Assembly (NCBI RefSeq): GCF_900110955.1
Contig: NZ_FOFR01000013.1
Location: forward strand, 62,001-126,000
Source: Lentzea xinjiangensis
GTDB taxonomy: Bacteria > Actinomycetota > Actinomycetes > Mycobacteriales > Pseudonocardiaceae
Length of the DNA stretch: 64,000 bases
Direction of reading: 5' to 3'
The notes under the pieces were generated by a model. The model was not told the origin of the DNA. It was given only the letters and a program-made list of their open reading frames with translations, and did not search any database. Numbering within the stretch: the stretch's first letter is position 1; every line of letters begins with the position of its first letter. Below are positions 33,213 through 41,066 of the stretch, one piece after another. The position numbers were made by a program, and so were the translations under genes.

Positions 33213-33776
33213 TCACCTCGTCCTCCCGAGGTCGTCGAGGTACATCCGGACGAGCTGGTCGTAGGTCTCGTCGAGCCCTTCCGGCAGGCCGAACCCGCCG
33301 CTGGCCTCGATCGACGCGAAGCCGTGCACGATCACCCGCAGCCGTCGCGTGGCGTGGACCGCCTCCGAGCCCTCCAGGCCGTAGCCGCGCAACGTCGAGA
33401 GCATGACCTCCAGCAGCTTCCGGCCCGCGTGTGCCTGGAGTTCGTCGTGCAACGGGTCCACCGGCATGGCCGCGTAGCGCTTCGGGTGTTCTTTGACGTA
33501 CGCCCGATGCGCGTGCATGAGCGCGGCGACGGCCTCGTCGCCCGCGAACCCGAGCACGGCACTCGTGAACCGGTCGGCCATCTCCTCCAGCACCCGCGCG
33601 CCCACGTGCCCGCGCAGCTCACCGAGGCTAGCGACGTGCTTGTACAGCGACGGCGTGGCCACACCGGTGCGGGCGGCGACGGCGGCGAGCGTCAGCCCCT
33701 CGATGCCGTGCTCGTCGACCAGGTCCAGTGCGGCGTCCACGACCTTGGCGGTGGTGAGACGTGGGCGAACAGCCAT
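33213..33776 (-). CDS. TetR-family repressor
   Basis: 187 residues. The N-terminal helix-turn-helix is VVDAALDLVDEHGIEGLTLA, then AVAARTGVATPSLYKHVASL; the C terminus is a TetR_C ligand-binding helical domain (MHAHRAYVKEHPKRYAAMPV). It follows the MFS gene on the same strand by 19 bp, and a 19-bp palindrome lies in the gap, so it probably controls itself and perhaps the exporter. The inducer is likely a substrate of that transporter. Confidence 0.85.
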   Translation of the reverse strand: MAVRPRLTTAKVVDAALDLVDEHGIEGLTLAAVAARTGVATPSLYKHVASLGELRGHVGARVLEEMADRFTSAVLGFAGDEAVAALMHAHRAYVKEHPKRYAAMPVDPLHDELQAHAGRKLLEVMLSTLRGYGLEGSEAVHATRRLRVIVHGFASIEASGGFGLPEGLDETYDQLVRMYLDDLGRTR

Positions 33777-33783
33777 AACCGAA

Positions 33784-33802
33784 AAGCTAATGTGATTAGC
33801 TT
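33784..33802. promoter_or_regulatory. TetR operator, perfect palindrome overlapping the MFS stop codon
   Basis: AAGCTAATGTGATTAGCTT has 8-bp perfect arms around GTG, 7 bp before the TetR ATG. The MFS stop (TTA on the plus strand, 33796-33798) lies inside it. Confidence 0.75.
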
Positions 33803-34971
33803 GCGTTGTCAACGCGGACGCGCGGCCGCAGGTGGCGTGCCAGAGCGGCTCCGGCCGCCAGCACGACGAGCCCGCACACGCCGAGCCAGCCCAGCCGCGC
33901 GTAGGCCTGAACTCCCAGCCATGACCCCACCGCACCGCCGAGATAACCACACGTCATGTAGGCGGTGTTGAGGCGCCCGCGATGCGTGTCGCTCAACGCG
34001 TACATGCGCACCGTGTTCGCGACCATCCCGCACCGCATCGCCACGTCGAGCACGAGCGTGCCGGCCACCAACGCGACCAGGCCGCCGTGGCCACCGGCGG
34101 CCCCGGCCGCCAGCACGACCGCTGAGCCGATCACCGCGAGTACGCACACGAGGTTCACCGGGTCCGGCCCGCGCCGGTCGACGATCCGGCCGGCGAGCGG
34201 CGTCACGAACATCGTCGCGGCGTTGACGAGCGCCAGCAGCCCCACGGCCTGCGCGCCGTGACCGTAGAGCGGTCCGGTGAGCAGCAACGCGACGCTGCCC
34301 CACACCGCGCTGAACGCCCCGAAGATCGTGGCCTGGTACCAGCAGGACCGCCGCAGCTCGGGCTCGGTCCGCAGCAGCCGCAACGGTTCCAGCACGAGAC
34401 CCGGGTAGGACCGCCGGGTGTGCGGCTCGGTGCGCGGCAGCGCCCGCCACAGCGCCACGGCCATCACGACCGAGAGCCCCGAGGCCACCAGGTACGGCGC
34501 CCGCCAGCCCAGCCACTCGCCGAGCACCCCGCCGGCCGTGCGGGCGAGCAGCATCCCGCCGATCGAGCCGGCGAGCACGGTCCCGCTCGCCACGCCCCGC
34601 CTCTCGGGGGACACCATCCCGGCGACCATCGGGCCGATGACCGGTGCGACGACCGTGGCCACGCCGGCCGCGACGCCCGCGGCGAACAGCGGCCCGAACG
34701 ACGGCGCGAGACCCGCGGCCGCGAGCCCCAGCCCGGTGACCGCGAACAGCGTGGCGATCAGCGGCCGGTACGGCACCCGGTCCCCCAGCGGCACCAGCAG
34801 GAAGATCCCGCACGCGTACCCGATCTGAGCGGCGGTGACCACCAGCGCCGCCCGGTCGGGAGCAAGCAGGAGCCCCTCGGCGACCAGCGGGGTGATCGCC
34901 TGCGGGAAGTAGACGTTGCCGACCGCGACCCCGCAGGCGACCGCCGCGAGCCAGAGCATCCCTCGAGCCAT
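33796..34971 (-). CDS. Major facilitator superfamily transporter
   Basis: 391 residues with twelve predicted membrane segments. The loop 2-3 signature is LLVPLGDRVPYRPLIATLFA, and a similar GRIVDRRGP lies after helix 8, typical of 12-helix MFS exporters. The TetR gene on the same strand suggests drug or metabolite efflux, driven by the proton gradient; the substrate is unknown. The ATG at 34971 has only a weak AGGTT site, and a better purine-rich stretch is too far upstream. Confidence 0.82.
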   Translation of the reverse strand: MARGMLWLAAVACGVAVGNVYFPQAITPLVAEGLLLAPDRAALVVTAAQIGYACGIFLLVPLGDRVPYRPLIATLFAVTGLGLAAAGLAPSFGPLFAAGVAAGVATVVAPVIGPMVAGMVSPERRGVASGTVLAGSIGGMLLARTAGGVLGEWLGWRAPYLVASGLSVVMAVALWRALPRTEPHTRRSYPGLVLEPLRLLRTEPELRRSCWYQATIFGAFSAVWGSVALLLTGPLYGHGAQAVGLLALVNAATMFVTPLAGRIVDRRGPDPVNLVCVLAVIGSAVVLAAGAAGGHGGLVALVAGTLVLDVAMRCGMVANTVRMYALSDTHRGRLNTAYMTCGYLGGAVGSWLGVQAYARLGWLGVCGLVVLAAGAALARHLRPRVRVDNAS

Positions 34972-35052
34972 GGTCTGAACCTGTAGCTCCCACCTCCCGC
35001 GTGCAACACGATTTTTCCGCCCCTGAACCCGCTGGTCAGCGGCTAGATCTCT

Positions 35053-35066
35053 TGAGAGCGCTCTCA
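35053..35066. promoter_or_regulatory. LacI-family (CebR-like) operator before the GH16 gene
   Basis: TGAGAGCGCTCTCA is a perfect 14-bp palindrome close to the known CebR site TGGGAGCGCTCCCA of Streptomyces. A second small dyad, AAACGTTT (35083-35090), follows. Both lie about 80-115 bp before the ATG at 35170, where a sugar-responsive repressor would act. Confidence 0.6.
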
Positions 35067-35169
35067 TAGGACAAAAAGATGAAAACGTTTACACGTTGAC
35101 CGCCGGTCACGGCATGACAACACTTCCGAACCACTGGGCGCACAACCAACACCCGGAAAGGTCGGTTCG

Positions 35170-36390
35170 ATGCCTCGACGCATCGGGACGGCCCTCGCCG
35201 CCGCCTTGATGGCGGCCGCGGGGATCACCGTCGCCACCACCACCCAAGCTCCCCCTGCCAATGCGGCGGTGATCTGGGCCGACGAGTTCAACGCCCCCGC
35301 CGGCACGGGTGTCGACGGTGGCAAGTGGCAAATGGAAGTGGGCAACAACAACGGCAACAACCGAGAGTCGCAGTGGTACCAGGCCGGTACCTCCAACGCT
35401 GCGCACGACGGCAACGGCAACCTCGTGATCACCGCCAAGCGCGAGAACCCCGGCAACTACCAGTGCTGGTACGGCCGTTGCGAGTACACCTCCGCCCGCA
35501 TCAACACCGCGGGCAAGTTCACCAGCACCTACGGCCGGTTCGAAGCGCGGATGAAGATGCCGCGCGGCAAGGGAATCTGGCCGGCCTTCTGGATGCTGGG
35601 CGCCGACATCAACACCGGCAACCCGTGGCCGAACTCCGGTGAGATCGACATCATGGAGTTCCTGGGACACCAGACGAACACCGTGTACGGCACCATCCAC
35701 GGTCCCGGCTACAGCGGTTCGGGCGGCCTCCTGCACCAGTACAACGGCCCGAACTTCTCCGACGGCTTCCACAACTTCGCCGTCGACTGGCGTCCGGGTG
35801 AGATCGTGTGGTCCGTCGACGGCCAGGTCTACGGCCGCAAGACGCCCGCCGACCTCGGTGGCCGCCAGTGGGTGTTCGACAAGCCGTTCTTCATCATCAT
35901 CAACCTCGCGGTCGGTGGTGAGTGGCCCGGCTACCCGGACGGCAGCACCACGTTCCCGCAGCAGCTCCTGATCGACTGGGTCCGCGTCTCCAACGACAAC
36001 CCGCCGCCCACCGGCGGCACGGAGATCCGCGGTATCGGCGGCAAGTGCGTCGACGTGGCGTGGGCGAACACCGCCAACGGCACGCCCGTTCAGGTCGTGG
36101 GCTGCAACGGCAACGCCGCGCAGAAGTGGAGCCGTCCCGGTGACGGCACCATCCGCGCGCTGGGCAAGTGCCTGGACGTCAACGGTGGCGGTGTCGCGAA
36201 CGGCACGGTGGCCCAGCTCTGGGACTGCAACGGGTCGGCCGCACAGCAATGGGTCGTCACAGGTGCCAGGGACATAGTGAACCCCCAGGCGAACAAGTGC
36301 CTGGACACCGTCGGAGGCTCCTCGGCCGACGGCACCAGGCTCCACATCTGGGACTGCCTCGGCGTCGCCAGCCAGAAGTGGCAGGTATGA
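35170..36390 (+). CDS. Secreted GH16 beta-glucanase with ricin-type (CBM13) domain
   Basis: 406 residues. A Sec signal peptide ends near residue 32 (PPANA). The GH16 jelly roll follows with YGRFEARMKMPRGKGIWPAF and the catalytic GEIDIMEFLG (nucleophile and acid/base Glu around residues 158-163). After a short Pro/Gly linker the C terminus has QxW-type beta-trefoil repeats (CVDVAWANTANGTPVQVVGC, AQLWDCNGSAAQQW, IWDCLGVASQKWQV). It most likely cleaves beta-1,3- or mixed-linkage glucans outside the cell, with the trefoil holding it on the polymer. A LacI-type palindrome upstream suggests induction by glucan sugars. The start follows GGAAAGG. Confidence 0.92.
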   Translation: MPRRIGTALAAALMAAAGITVATTTQAPPANAAVIWADEFNAPAGTGVDGGKWQMEVGNNNGNNRESQWYQAGTSNAAHDGNGNLVITAKRENPGNYQCWYGRCEYTSARINTAGKFTSTYGRFEARMKMPRGKGIWPAFWMLGADINTGNPWPNSGEIDIMEFLGHQTNTVYGTIHGPGYSGSGGLLHQYNGPNFSDGFHNFAVDWRPGEIVWSVDGQVYGRKTPADLGGRQWVFDKPFFIIINLAVGGEWPGYPDGSTTFPQQLLIDWVRVSNDNPPPTGGTEIRGIGGKCVDVAWANTANGTPVQVVGCNGNAAQKWSRPGDGTIRALGKCLDVNGGGVANGTVAQLWDCNGSAAQQWVVTGARDIVNPQANKCLDTVGGSSADGTRLHIWDCLGVASQKWQV

Positions 36391-36393
36391 CGT

Positions 36394-36427
36394 TTCTCCC
36401 GGCCGGCCGCGAGGCCTGACGGGAGAA
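36394..36427 (+). terminator. Terminator hairpin after the GH16 gene
   Basis: TTCTCCCG (36394-36401) pairs with CGGGAGAA (36420-36427), and GGCC pairs inside. It starts 4 bp after the stop at 36390. Confidence 0.65.
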
Positions 36428-36432
36428 GCACC

Positions 36433-36477
36433 GCGCTGGACGTGAACCCCCGCGGCGGAAGGGTTCGCGTCCAGCGC
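36433..36477 (-). terminator. Terminator hairpin for the cyclodeaminase-family gene
   Basis: GCGCTGGACG (36433-36442) and CGTCCAGCGC (36468-36477) pair perfectly, and GAACCC/GGGTTC extends the stem inside. It is 5 bp beyond the minus-strand stop at 36482. Confidence 0.75.
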
Positions 36478-36481
36478 ACTG

Positions 36482-37339
36482 TCACGCGAGCAGCCTCGCG
36501 ACCGCCCAGTCCTGCACGGCCACCCCTACGGACTTGAACACGGTCCGGCCCTGCCGCAGCGGCGGGTTGTCCAGCGCCGCCCCGAGCTCCACCAGCGACT
36601 CCAGCCGCAGCACCCCGGAGTGCACCGCCCGGATGATCTCCCCGGCCTCGCTCAGCGCCGCCTCGACCTGGTCCACCACCACGACTTCCGCGGTCGCCAG
36701 CAGTTCTTGCGGCAGCTCCCGCATCACCGGCCGGTACGACCCGATCGCGTTGACGTGCACCCGTTCCTTGAGGGAGTCGCCCGAGAACAGGGGCATCGTC
36801 GACGCCGTGGCGCAGCACACCACGTCCGCCTCCCGGACCGCTTCGTCGGCGTCGGACGCGATGTCCACGACCGTGTCCGGCAGCTCGTCCTCCAGCCCCG
36901 CCAGCAACGCCTCGGCCTTTGCGGCGTCCCGGTTGAACACCACGAGCTTCTTCAACGGCCGCACCGCGTGCACGGCCCGCACCTGGTCCGCGGCCTGGGC
37001 GCCGGCCCCGATCAGGGCGAGGTGCGAGGCGTCCTCCTCGGCCAGCAGGTCCGTCGCCACCCCCACGACCGCGCCGGTCCGCAGGGTGGTGAGCGGCACC
37101 GCGTCCGTCACGAACTGCCCGTCCGGGTGCGAGTAGACGAGCGTGCCGGTGATGACCGGGTCCCGCTCGATCTCGATGCTGACCACCTTGACCGCCGTCG
37201 ACCCGCTCGGCCGGTGGTGCGCCGCCATCACCAGCGACCGGCTCCCGCCGAACGCCTGGCGCGGCGGCAGGTCGAACTCCCCCGCCGTGAGCCCGATGAA
37301 CGCGGCGCGGACGGCTTCGATCGCTGCGGGCATGCTCAT
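36482..37339 (-). CDS. Ornithine cyclodeaminase/mu-crystallin family protein
   Basis: 285 residues. The NAD-binding motif is LALIGAGAQAADQVRAV, and the family N terminus MPAAIEAVRAAFIGL and Arg/Lys-containing substrate region (AVKVVSIEIERDP) are present. Family members make proline from ornithine, reduce cyclic imines or oxidise amino acids, so the reaction is open. The ATG at 37339 lies 7 bases after TAACAT, which could be the -10 of a leaderless mRNA. It is also 10 bp after the DUF397 stop, so it may be the third gene of the XRE operon. About 20 N-terminal residues usual in the family are absent. Confidence 0.8.
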   Translation of the reverse strand: MSMPAAIEAVRAAFIGLTAGEFDLPPRQAFGGSRSLVMAAHHRPSGSTAVKVVSIEIERDPVITGTLVYSHPDGQFVTDAVPLTTLRTGAVVGVATDLLAEEDASHLALIGAGAQAADQVRAVHAVRPLKKLVVFNRDAAKAEALLAGLEDELPDTVVDIASDADEAVREADVVCCATASTMPLFSGDSLKERVHVNAIGSYRPVMRELPQELLATAEVVVVDQVEAALSEAGEIIRAVHSGVLRLESLVELGAALDNPPLRQGRTVFKSVGVAVQDWAVARLLA

Positions 37340-37349
37340 GGTTCGGATG

Positions 37350-37526
37350 TTAACGACCGGTGCGCCGACGCCCTCGGGTGACGTTCGCGAGGAACGCGGC
37401 CCACGCGGCCGAGCCCACCTCGATGTGAGCGGCGGGCGCCTTGCTGTCCCGGATCCCGACGCCGGTGGCGACTTCGACGCAGTCACTCGCGTTCGCGCTG
37501 TGCGTGCTCTTGCGCCACTCGGCCAT
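37350..37526 (-). CDS. DUF397 protein
   Basis: 58 residues. It starts MAEWRKSTHSANASDCVEVA and continues through GIRDSKAP to AAWAAFLANVTRGR, the full DUF397 pattern. DUF397 proteins are small partners of XRE/DUF5753 regulators in actinobacterial (WhiJ/BldB-like) developmental loci. It starts 10 bp after the stop of the XRE gene, whose stop overlaps its GTGAGGAG ribosome-binding site. Confidence 0.9.
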   Translation of the reverse strand: MAEWRKSTHSANASDCVEVATGVGIRDSKAPAAHIEVGSAAWAAFLANVTRGRRRTGR

Positions 37527-37536
37527 ACACGTCTCC

Positions 37537-38367
37537 TCACCCGGCGATGTCCTCGATCAACCTCCTGGATTGTTCCTCGTCCAACGCCGTCCGGGCGAGT
37601 GATTCCACCACCGCGTCGTAGCTCTTGATCGGCAGCGGCGCCTCGATGATCAGACTCGCGTTCTCGCTCTCCACGAACACCACCGGCTCCACGTTGTGGA
37701 ACCTCATCAACACGAACGGACCCGAGTGCCCCGCGTGTGCACCCAGCGACGTCGGAATCACCCTGATGACGACATATGTCCGTCTCGACACCTGGGCCAA
37801 ATGCTTCAGTTGTGCACGCATCACCTCCTCACCGCCCACCGGTGTCCTCAGCACCGTTTCGTGGAGGTAGAACGTCGCCTTCAGGCTCGGCTGGAGTGCC
37901 TTCTTCCGCGCCGCGCGCGCCGCAACGCGTTCCTCCACCTCGTCTTCCGGAACATTGGCGTTCGCTTCGACAACAGCGCGCGTGTACTCGGGGATCTGCA
38001 ACAACCCGTGCACCACCAAGGGCTGCCAGCTCACGAGCGTCTTCGCGGTGGCCTCGTGCCGGACGAGCGTGCGCGGCTGGATCGGCTCGGCGGCGCCGTG
38101 CTCTTGAAGCCACCCCTTGACGTTGGTGGCGCGAAACAGCGCGAGGAGGTGCTCGCGCTCCTCCGGTGGCGTCCGGCAGGTGCCCAGCAGCAGCGCCAGC
38201 TCCAGCTCCGTCGCGCCGCCCTTCCCGTTCACGAGGTCGGAGATCTTGGCCTCGTTCCAGCCGACGAGCTCGGCGACGGCGCGCGACGTCATGCCCGTGG
38301 CCGCGATGGCCGCGCGGAGGCCTTCCCCGAACTCACGACCTCTTGCGGTGGAGAATCTTTTCGGCAT
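37537..38367 (-). CDS. XRE-family regulator with DUF5753 (WhiJ-like)
   Basis: 276 residues. The helix-turn-helix (LRAAIAATGMTSRAVAELVG, then WNEAKISDLVNGKGGATELE) is followed by a DUF5753 ligand/effector domain (SWQPLVVHGLLQIPEYTRAV to LPIKSYDAVVESLARTALDE). With the DUF397 gene behind it this is the standard WhiJ-type pair that influences morphology or antibiotic production in streptomycetes. TACCGT lies 5 bases before the ATG, suggesting a leaderless mRNA. It is divergent from the zinc-finger gene at 38471, and two dyads lie in between. Confidence 0.9.
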   Translation of the reverse strand: MPKRFSTARGREFGEGLRAAIAATGMTSRAVAELVGWNEAKISDLVNGKGGATELELALLLGTCRTPPEEREHLLALFRATNVKGWLQEHGAAEPIQPRTLVRHEATAKTLVSWQPLVVHGLLQIPEYTRAVVEANANVPEDEVEERVAARAARKKALQPSLKATFYLHETVLRTPVGGEEVMRAQLKHLAQVSRRTYVVIRVIPTSLGAHAGHSGPFVLMRFHNVEPVVFVESENASLIIEAPLPIKSYDAVVESLARTALDEEQSRRLIEDIAG

Positions 38368-38439
38368 GGCGAGAACGGTAACGGCATTTCCGCGCACCCC
38401 GGAACGTTCGGCCACAACACAACCCCAAAGGGCGTTAGC

Positions 38440-38471
38440 TTGGAGCACCTCCAAGGCGCACAATAATTGTG
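38440..38471. promoter_or_regulatory. Two dyads in the XRE/zinc-finger divergent promoter
   Basis: TTGGAG-CAC-CTCCAA (38440-38454) and CACAAT-A-ATTGTG (38459-38471), both perfect. The first doubles as a -35 box and the second holds a -10-like AATAAT (38463-38468). The second reaches the GTG at 38471. Confidence 0.6.
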
Positions 38472-38683
38472 TGAAGTTTCGTTGGGCGCCCCACGAGGGG
38501 CTGCGACACGCCATCCCCGACGAGCTGACCAGGGGGCAGCTCGTGGAGACACTGTGCGGCCATCCCTTTGTGCCGCACCAGGTCAGCCTGTGGCGCGACA
38601 AGAACATCTGGCCGACGTGCCGCGATTGCGACGGCGTCTGGCGCGAGAGCGAGGGGATCCTGCCATGGCCGCGGAAATCTTGA
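38471..38683 (+). CDS. Small zinc-finger-like protein
   Basis: 70 residues. Possible metal ligands are Cys and His in ETLCGHPFVPH and the pair CRDC, giving a Cys/His-Cys2 layout. The pattern KFRWAPHEGLRHAIP at the start and CG...W.TC..CD later is common in small actinobacterial proteins beside XRE/DUF397 genes; their function is unknown. The GTG at 38471 overlaps a palindrome, so the message may be leaderless. The 3' end overlaps the next gene by 19 bp. Confidence 0.75.
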   Translation: MKFRWAPHEGLRHAIPDELTRGQLVETLCGHPFVPHQVSLWRDKNIWPTCRDCDGVWRESEGILPWPRKS

Positions 38684-38913
38684 CCGAAGACCTGCTGCGC
38701 ATATCCCTTCAACGGCTCTCGCGTGAGGTGGTGAAGACTTATCCACAGTTCGGCGAGTTGCTCGCACAGAATATGTTGCGCACCTGCGGCCTGATTCCCG
38801 ACGTCGAGCGCGCGGCGCGCTACCGGGAGCTGGGAACGCTTCTCACCGACCTCGGCCGGCTGTACCTGGCCGAGGCGGACATGCTGTCGACGGTGGACCT
38901 CCCACCCACCTGA
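38665..38913 (+). CDS. Small helical protein of unknown function
   Basis: 82 residues, nearly all helical and soluble (LTEDLLRISLQRLSREVV, then YRELGTLLTDLGRLYLAEAD). No domain recognised. The ATG at 38665 lies inside the zinc-finger gene and is preceded by GAGGGG at good spacing, so the two are translationally coupled. Similar small partners are seen beside zinc-finger/XRE genes in related actinobacteria, as far as I recall. Confidence 0.65.
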   Translation: MAAEILTEDLLRISLQRLSREVVKTYPQFGELLAQNMLRTCGLIPDVERAARYRELGTLLTDLGRLYLAEADMLSTVDLPPT

Positions 38914-38941
38914 ACGCCGACGTCTGTCCGCGTTCGGAGGG

Positions 38942-41047
38942 CTAACGCGAGTTCTCATCGTCAGGAGGCGTCGGCGGCGGCGCCTCCCGGGACTCGCTCG
39001 GCGAGACTTCCCCCGCACCCGGCGAAGTCCTGCCCTCCACGTCGCGCTTGAACGCCTCGCCTTGCTCCTTGAGCCGGTCAGCCATCGCCTCAGCCCGGTC
39101 CTTGAACGCCTCGCCCTGCTCCTCGAGCCGGTCAGCCATCGCCTCAGCCTGGTCCTTGAACTCTTGCGACGCCGGGGAGGAGTCCTTCTCCGCCAGCCCC
39201 TTCTTCAGGCCGGCGACCCAGCCGTTCGCGATATTCTTCGCGGCCTCGAGCCCTCCGGATTTGTAGGCCTCCGCGAGCGACTCGCCGATCTTGCCCATCG
39301 CGCCGCTGTCGTTGAGCTGCCCGAACCCGTCCCACACCTTCGCCAGCATTTCACCGAAGAACTGCGTGAGGTAGTCGGCAGCAGCCTCCTTGTCCGCCTT
39401 TTCGCCCTTGTCTTCGTGATCGCCGCCATCCCCTCGGTCGCCACCGCCGCTTCCGCCACCGCCACCGTTGTCGCCGCCACCACCGCCACCGTTGTCCCCG
39501 CCGGCCGTGCTGTTCCGGGAGTCGCCCGGTCGCTCGCCGTTTGCGGTGGACCGCTCACCGGATGCAGCCGCTGCGGAGGACGAGCCCCGGTCTGGCGTCG
39601 TCGATCCGGAATCGTCGCTGGCCGACGCTTCCACAGCGTGGTTCACGTGGTCGGATGTGGCCGCGTCCGGGTTCTCCTGCTGGAGCGCCTCGGAGATCTC
39701 GTCGCCCGGATGTATCGGCGAGGCGTCGTCAACCGCCTGTGTCGGGTTCTCGACGCTCTCTCCGGGCCGATCCGGGGAGAGCTGGGAGGTCGTGTCCTTC
39801 GTCCGAGGCATCTCGACTGCTTCGGAGCCAGGACCGATTTCGCTCGAGGTTTGGTCAGAAGGAGCACCGGCGCCTGTCCCGTCCACCGACGCGGTCGCGG
39901 TGTTGCCGGACATCACATCCACCCGAACCGCCGTCGGCGAGACGCTCTGCTGGTCCGTCGCTGTCAGCAGGACCGCACCCGGCGACGGCTGGTCGGCTGC
40001 CTGCGTGAACCAGTTGCCGTCCCAGCGCGGGTCCTGCGGCCTGAGCTCGAGCTCCAGCTCTTCGGTGTCGCCCGAATCCTCAACCGGATCGGTGAGCTGC
40101 TCGGCGGGCGGCTGGGTGTCGTCCGGCTCAGTGCGGTCGCTGTCCTCCGACCCGGTCGCTTCGGCGCTGTCGTTCTCCGCCTGGTCGGCGTCGGCCTGAT
40201 CCGCGTCGTCGTCAGCCTGCTCCCGCGCCGCGTCGTCCGCGTCAGCGCGATCGTCCTCGGCCCGCTGCTCTTCAGCTTCGACACGATCGTCCTCGGTCTC
40301 AGTCCGATCAACGTCGTCATCCGCACGATCAGCGTCATCCCCGGCCCGATCGGCATCGTCCTCAGCCTGCTGATCATCGATGTCGTCTCGATCGGCGTCT
40401 TCGACACGATCATCGTCCTCGGCCTGTTCCTCAGCCCTGGGATCGTCCTCGACCGGGTCGACAGGCTCGTCGTCATCGACCGGATCCTCATGATCTTCAA
40501 CGACCGGATCGTCGTCGTCCACCGGTTGATCGTCATCAACCGGATCATCCCGCTCTGCGTCCGCAGCAGGTTCGTCCTCGTCCGCCGGGTCATCCGGCTG
40601 CTCGTCGGCAACCGGCTCGTCATCGTCGGCGGGCTCGTCATCATCCGCGGGGCCATCGTCGTCCACCGGATCGCCATCGTCCACCGGTTGATCGTCATCA
40701 ACCGGACCATCCCGCTCTTCGTCCGCAGCAGGTTCGTCCTCGTCCACCGGATCATCCGGCTGCTCGTCAGCAACCGGCTGGTCATCGTCGGCTGGATCGT
40801 CATCGTCCACCGGATCGTCATCGTCCACCGGATCGTCATCCGCGACCTCGGCGTCAGACGCGTCGGGTTCGTCGTCGTCCACCGGATCGTCATGGGCGTC
40901 ACCGGAATCGTCTGCAGACTCGGACGGCTCGGGGCCGTCGTCGTCCACCGGATCGTCAAAGCCTTCCGCAGAGGTGTCCGAGTCTTCCGCAGAGGTCGGT
41001 GGCGGCTCTTCCGGCGCCTCCGGCCCGGTGTCACTCGTCTCGTTCAC
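38942..41047 (-). CDS. Hyperacidic repeat protein with helical C terminus, function unknown
   Basis: 701 residues. Residues 1-330 are almost entirely Asp, Glu, Pro, Ala and Val (DDDPVDDD blocks) and include a 54-residue tandem repeat; this part must be disordered and strongly negative. A short non-repetitive patch (DPRWDGNWFTQAAD) follows, then a Ser/Thr-rich stretch, a Gly-rich hinge (about 520-560), a helical region (YLTQFFGEMLAKVWDGFGQL) and an 18-residue repeat (FKDQAEAMADRLEEQGEA, then a close copy). There is no signal or membrane segment. The GTG at 41047 follows GGAGGA and lies 19 bp after the HerA-like gene, so it belongs to that operon. Confidence 0.75.
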   Translation of the reverse strand: MNETSDTGPEAPEEPPPTSAEDSDTSAEGFDDPVDDDGPEPSESADDSGDAHDDPVDDDEPDASDAEVADDDPVDDDDPVDDDDPADDDQPVADEQPDDPVDEDEPAADEERDGPVDDDQPVDDGDPVDDDGPADDDEPADDDEPVADEQPDDPADEDEPAADAERDDPVDDDQPVDDDDPVVEDHEDPVDDDEPVDPVEDDPRAEEQAEDDDRVEDADRDDIDDQQAEDDADRAGDDADRADDDVDRTETEDDRVEAEEQRAEDDRADADDAAREQADDDADQADADQAENDSAEATGSEDSDRTEPDDTQPPAEQLTDPVEDSGDTEELELELRPQDPRWDGNWFTQAADQPSPGAVLLTATDQQSVSPTAVRVDVMSGNTATASVDGTGAGAPSDQTSSEIGPGSEAVEMPRTKDTTSQLSPDRPGESVENPTQAVDDASPIHPGDEISEALQQENPDAATSDHVNHAVEASASDDSGSTTPDRGSSSAAAASGERSTANGERPGDSRNSTAGGDNGGGGGGDNGGGGGSGGGDRGDGGDHEDKGEKADKEAAADYLTQFFGEMLAKVWDGFGQLNDSGAMGKIGESLAEAYKSGGLEAAKNIANGWVAGLKKGLAEKDSSPASQEFKDQAEAMADRLEEQGEAFKDRAEAMADRLKEQGEAFKRDVEGRTSPGAGEVSPSESREAPPPTPPDDENSR
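39045..39150. repeat. Two 54-bp repeats encoding the 18-residue coiled repeat
   Basis: Two near-identical units read on the minus strand as FKDQAEAMADRLEEQGEA and FKDRAEAMADRLKEQGEA. Coordinates are approximate. Confidence 0.7.
40519..40842. repeat. Two 162-bp tandem repeats in the hyperacidic gene
   Basis: The sequence beginning CCACCGGTTGATCGTCATC at 40519 recurs at 40681, a period of 162 bp (54 codons), with scattered substitutions. Shorter GTCGTC/CCGGAT repeats continue on both sides from about 40400 to 40990. Confidence 0.8.
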
Positions 41048-41066
41048 AGACGTCCTCCGCAGGACC

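Noticed and set aside
37537-38913. XRE/DUF397 genes as a toxin-antitoxin pair
   Set aside because: DUF397 with XRE-DUF5753 is an established regulatory pair in actinobacteria; no toxin fold is seen.
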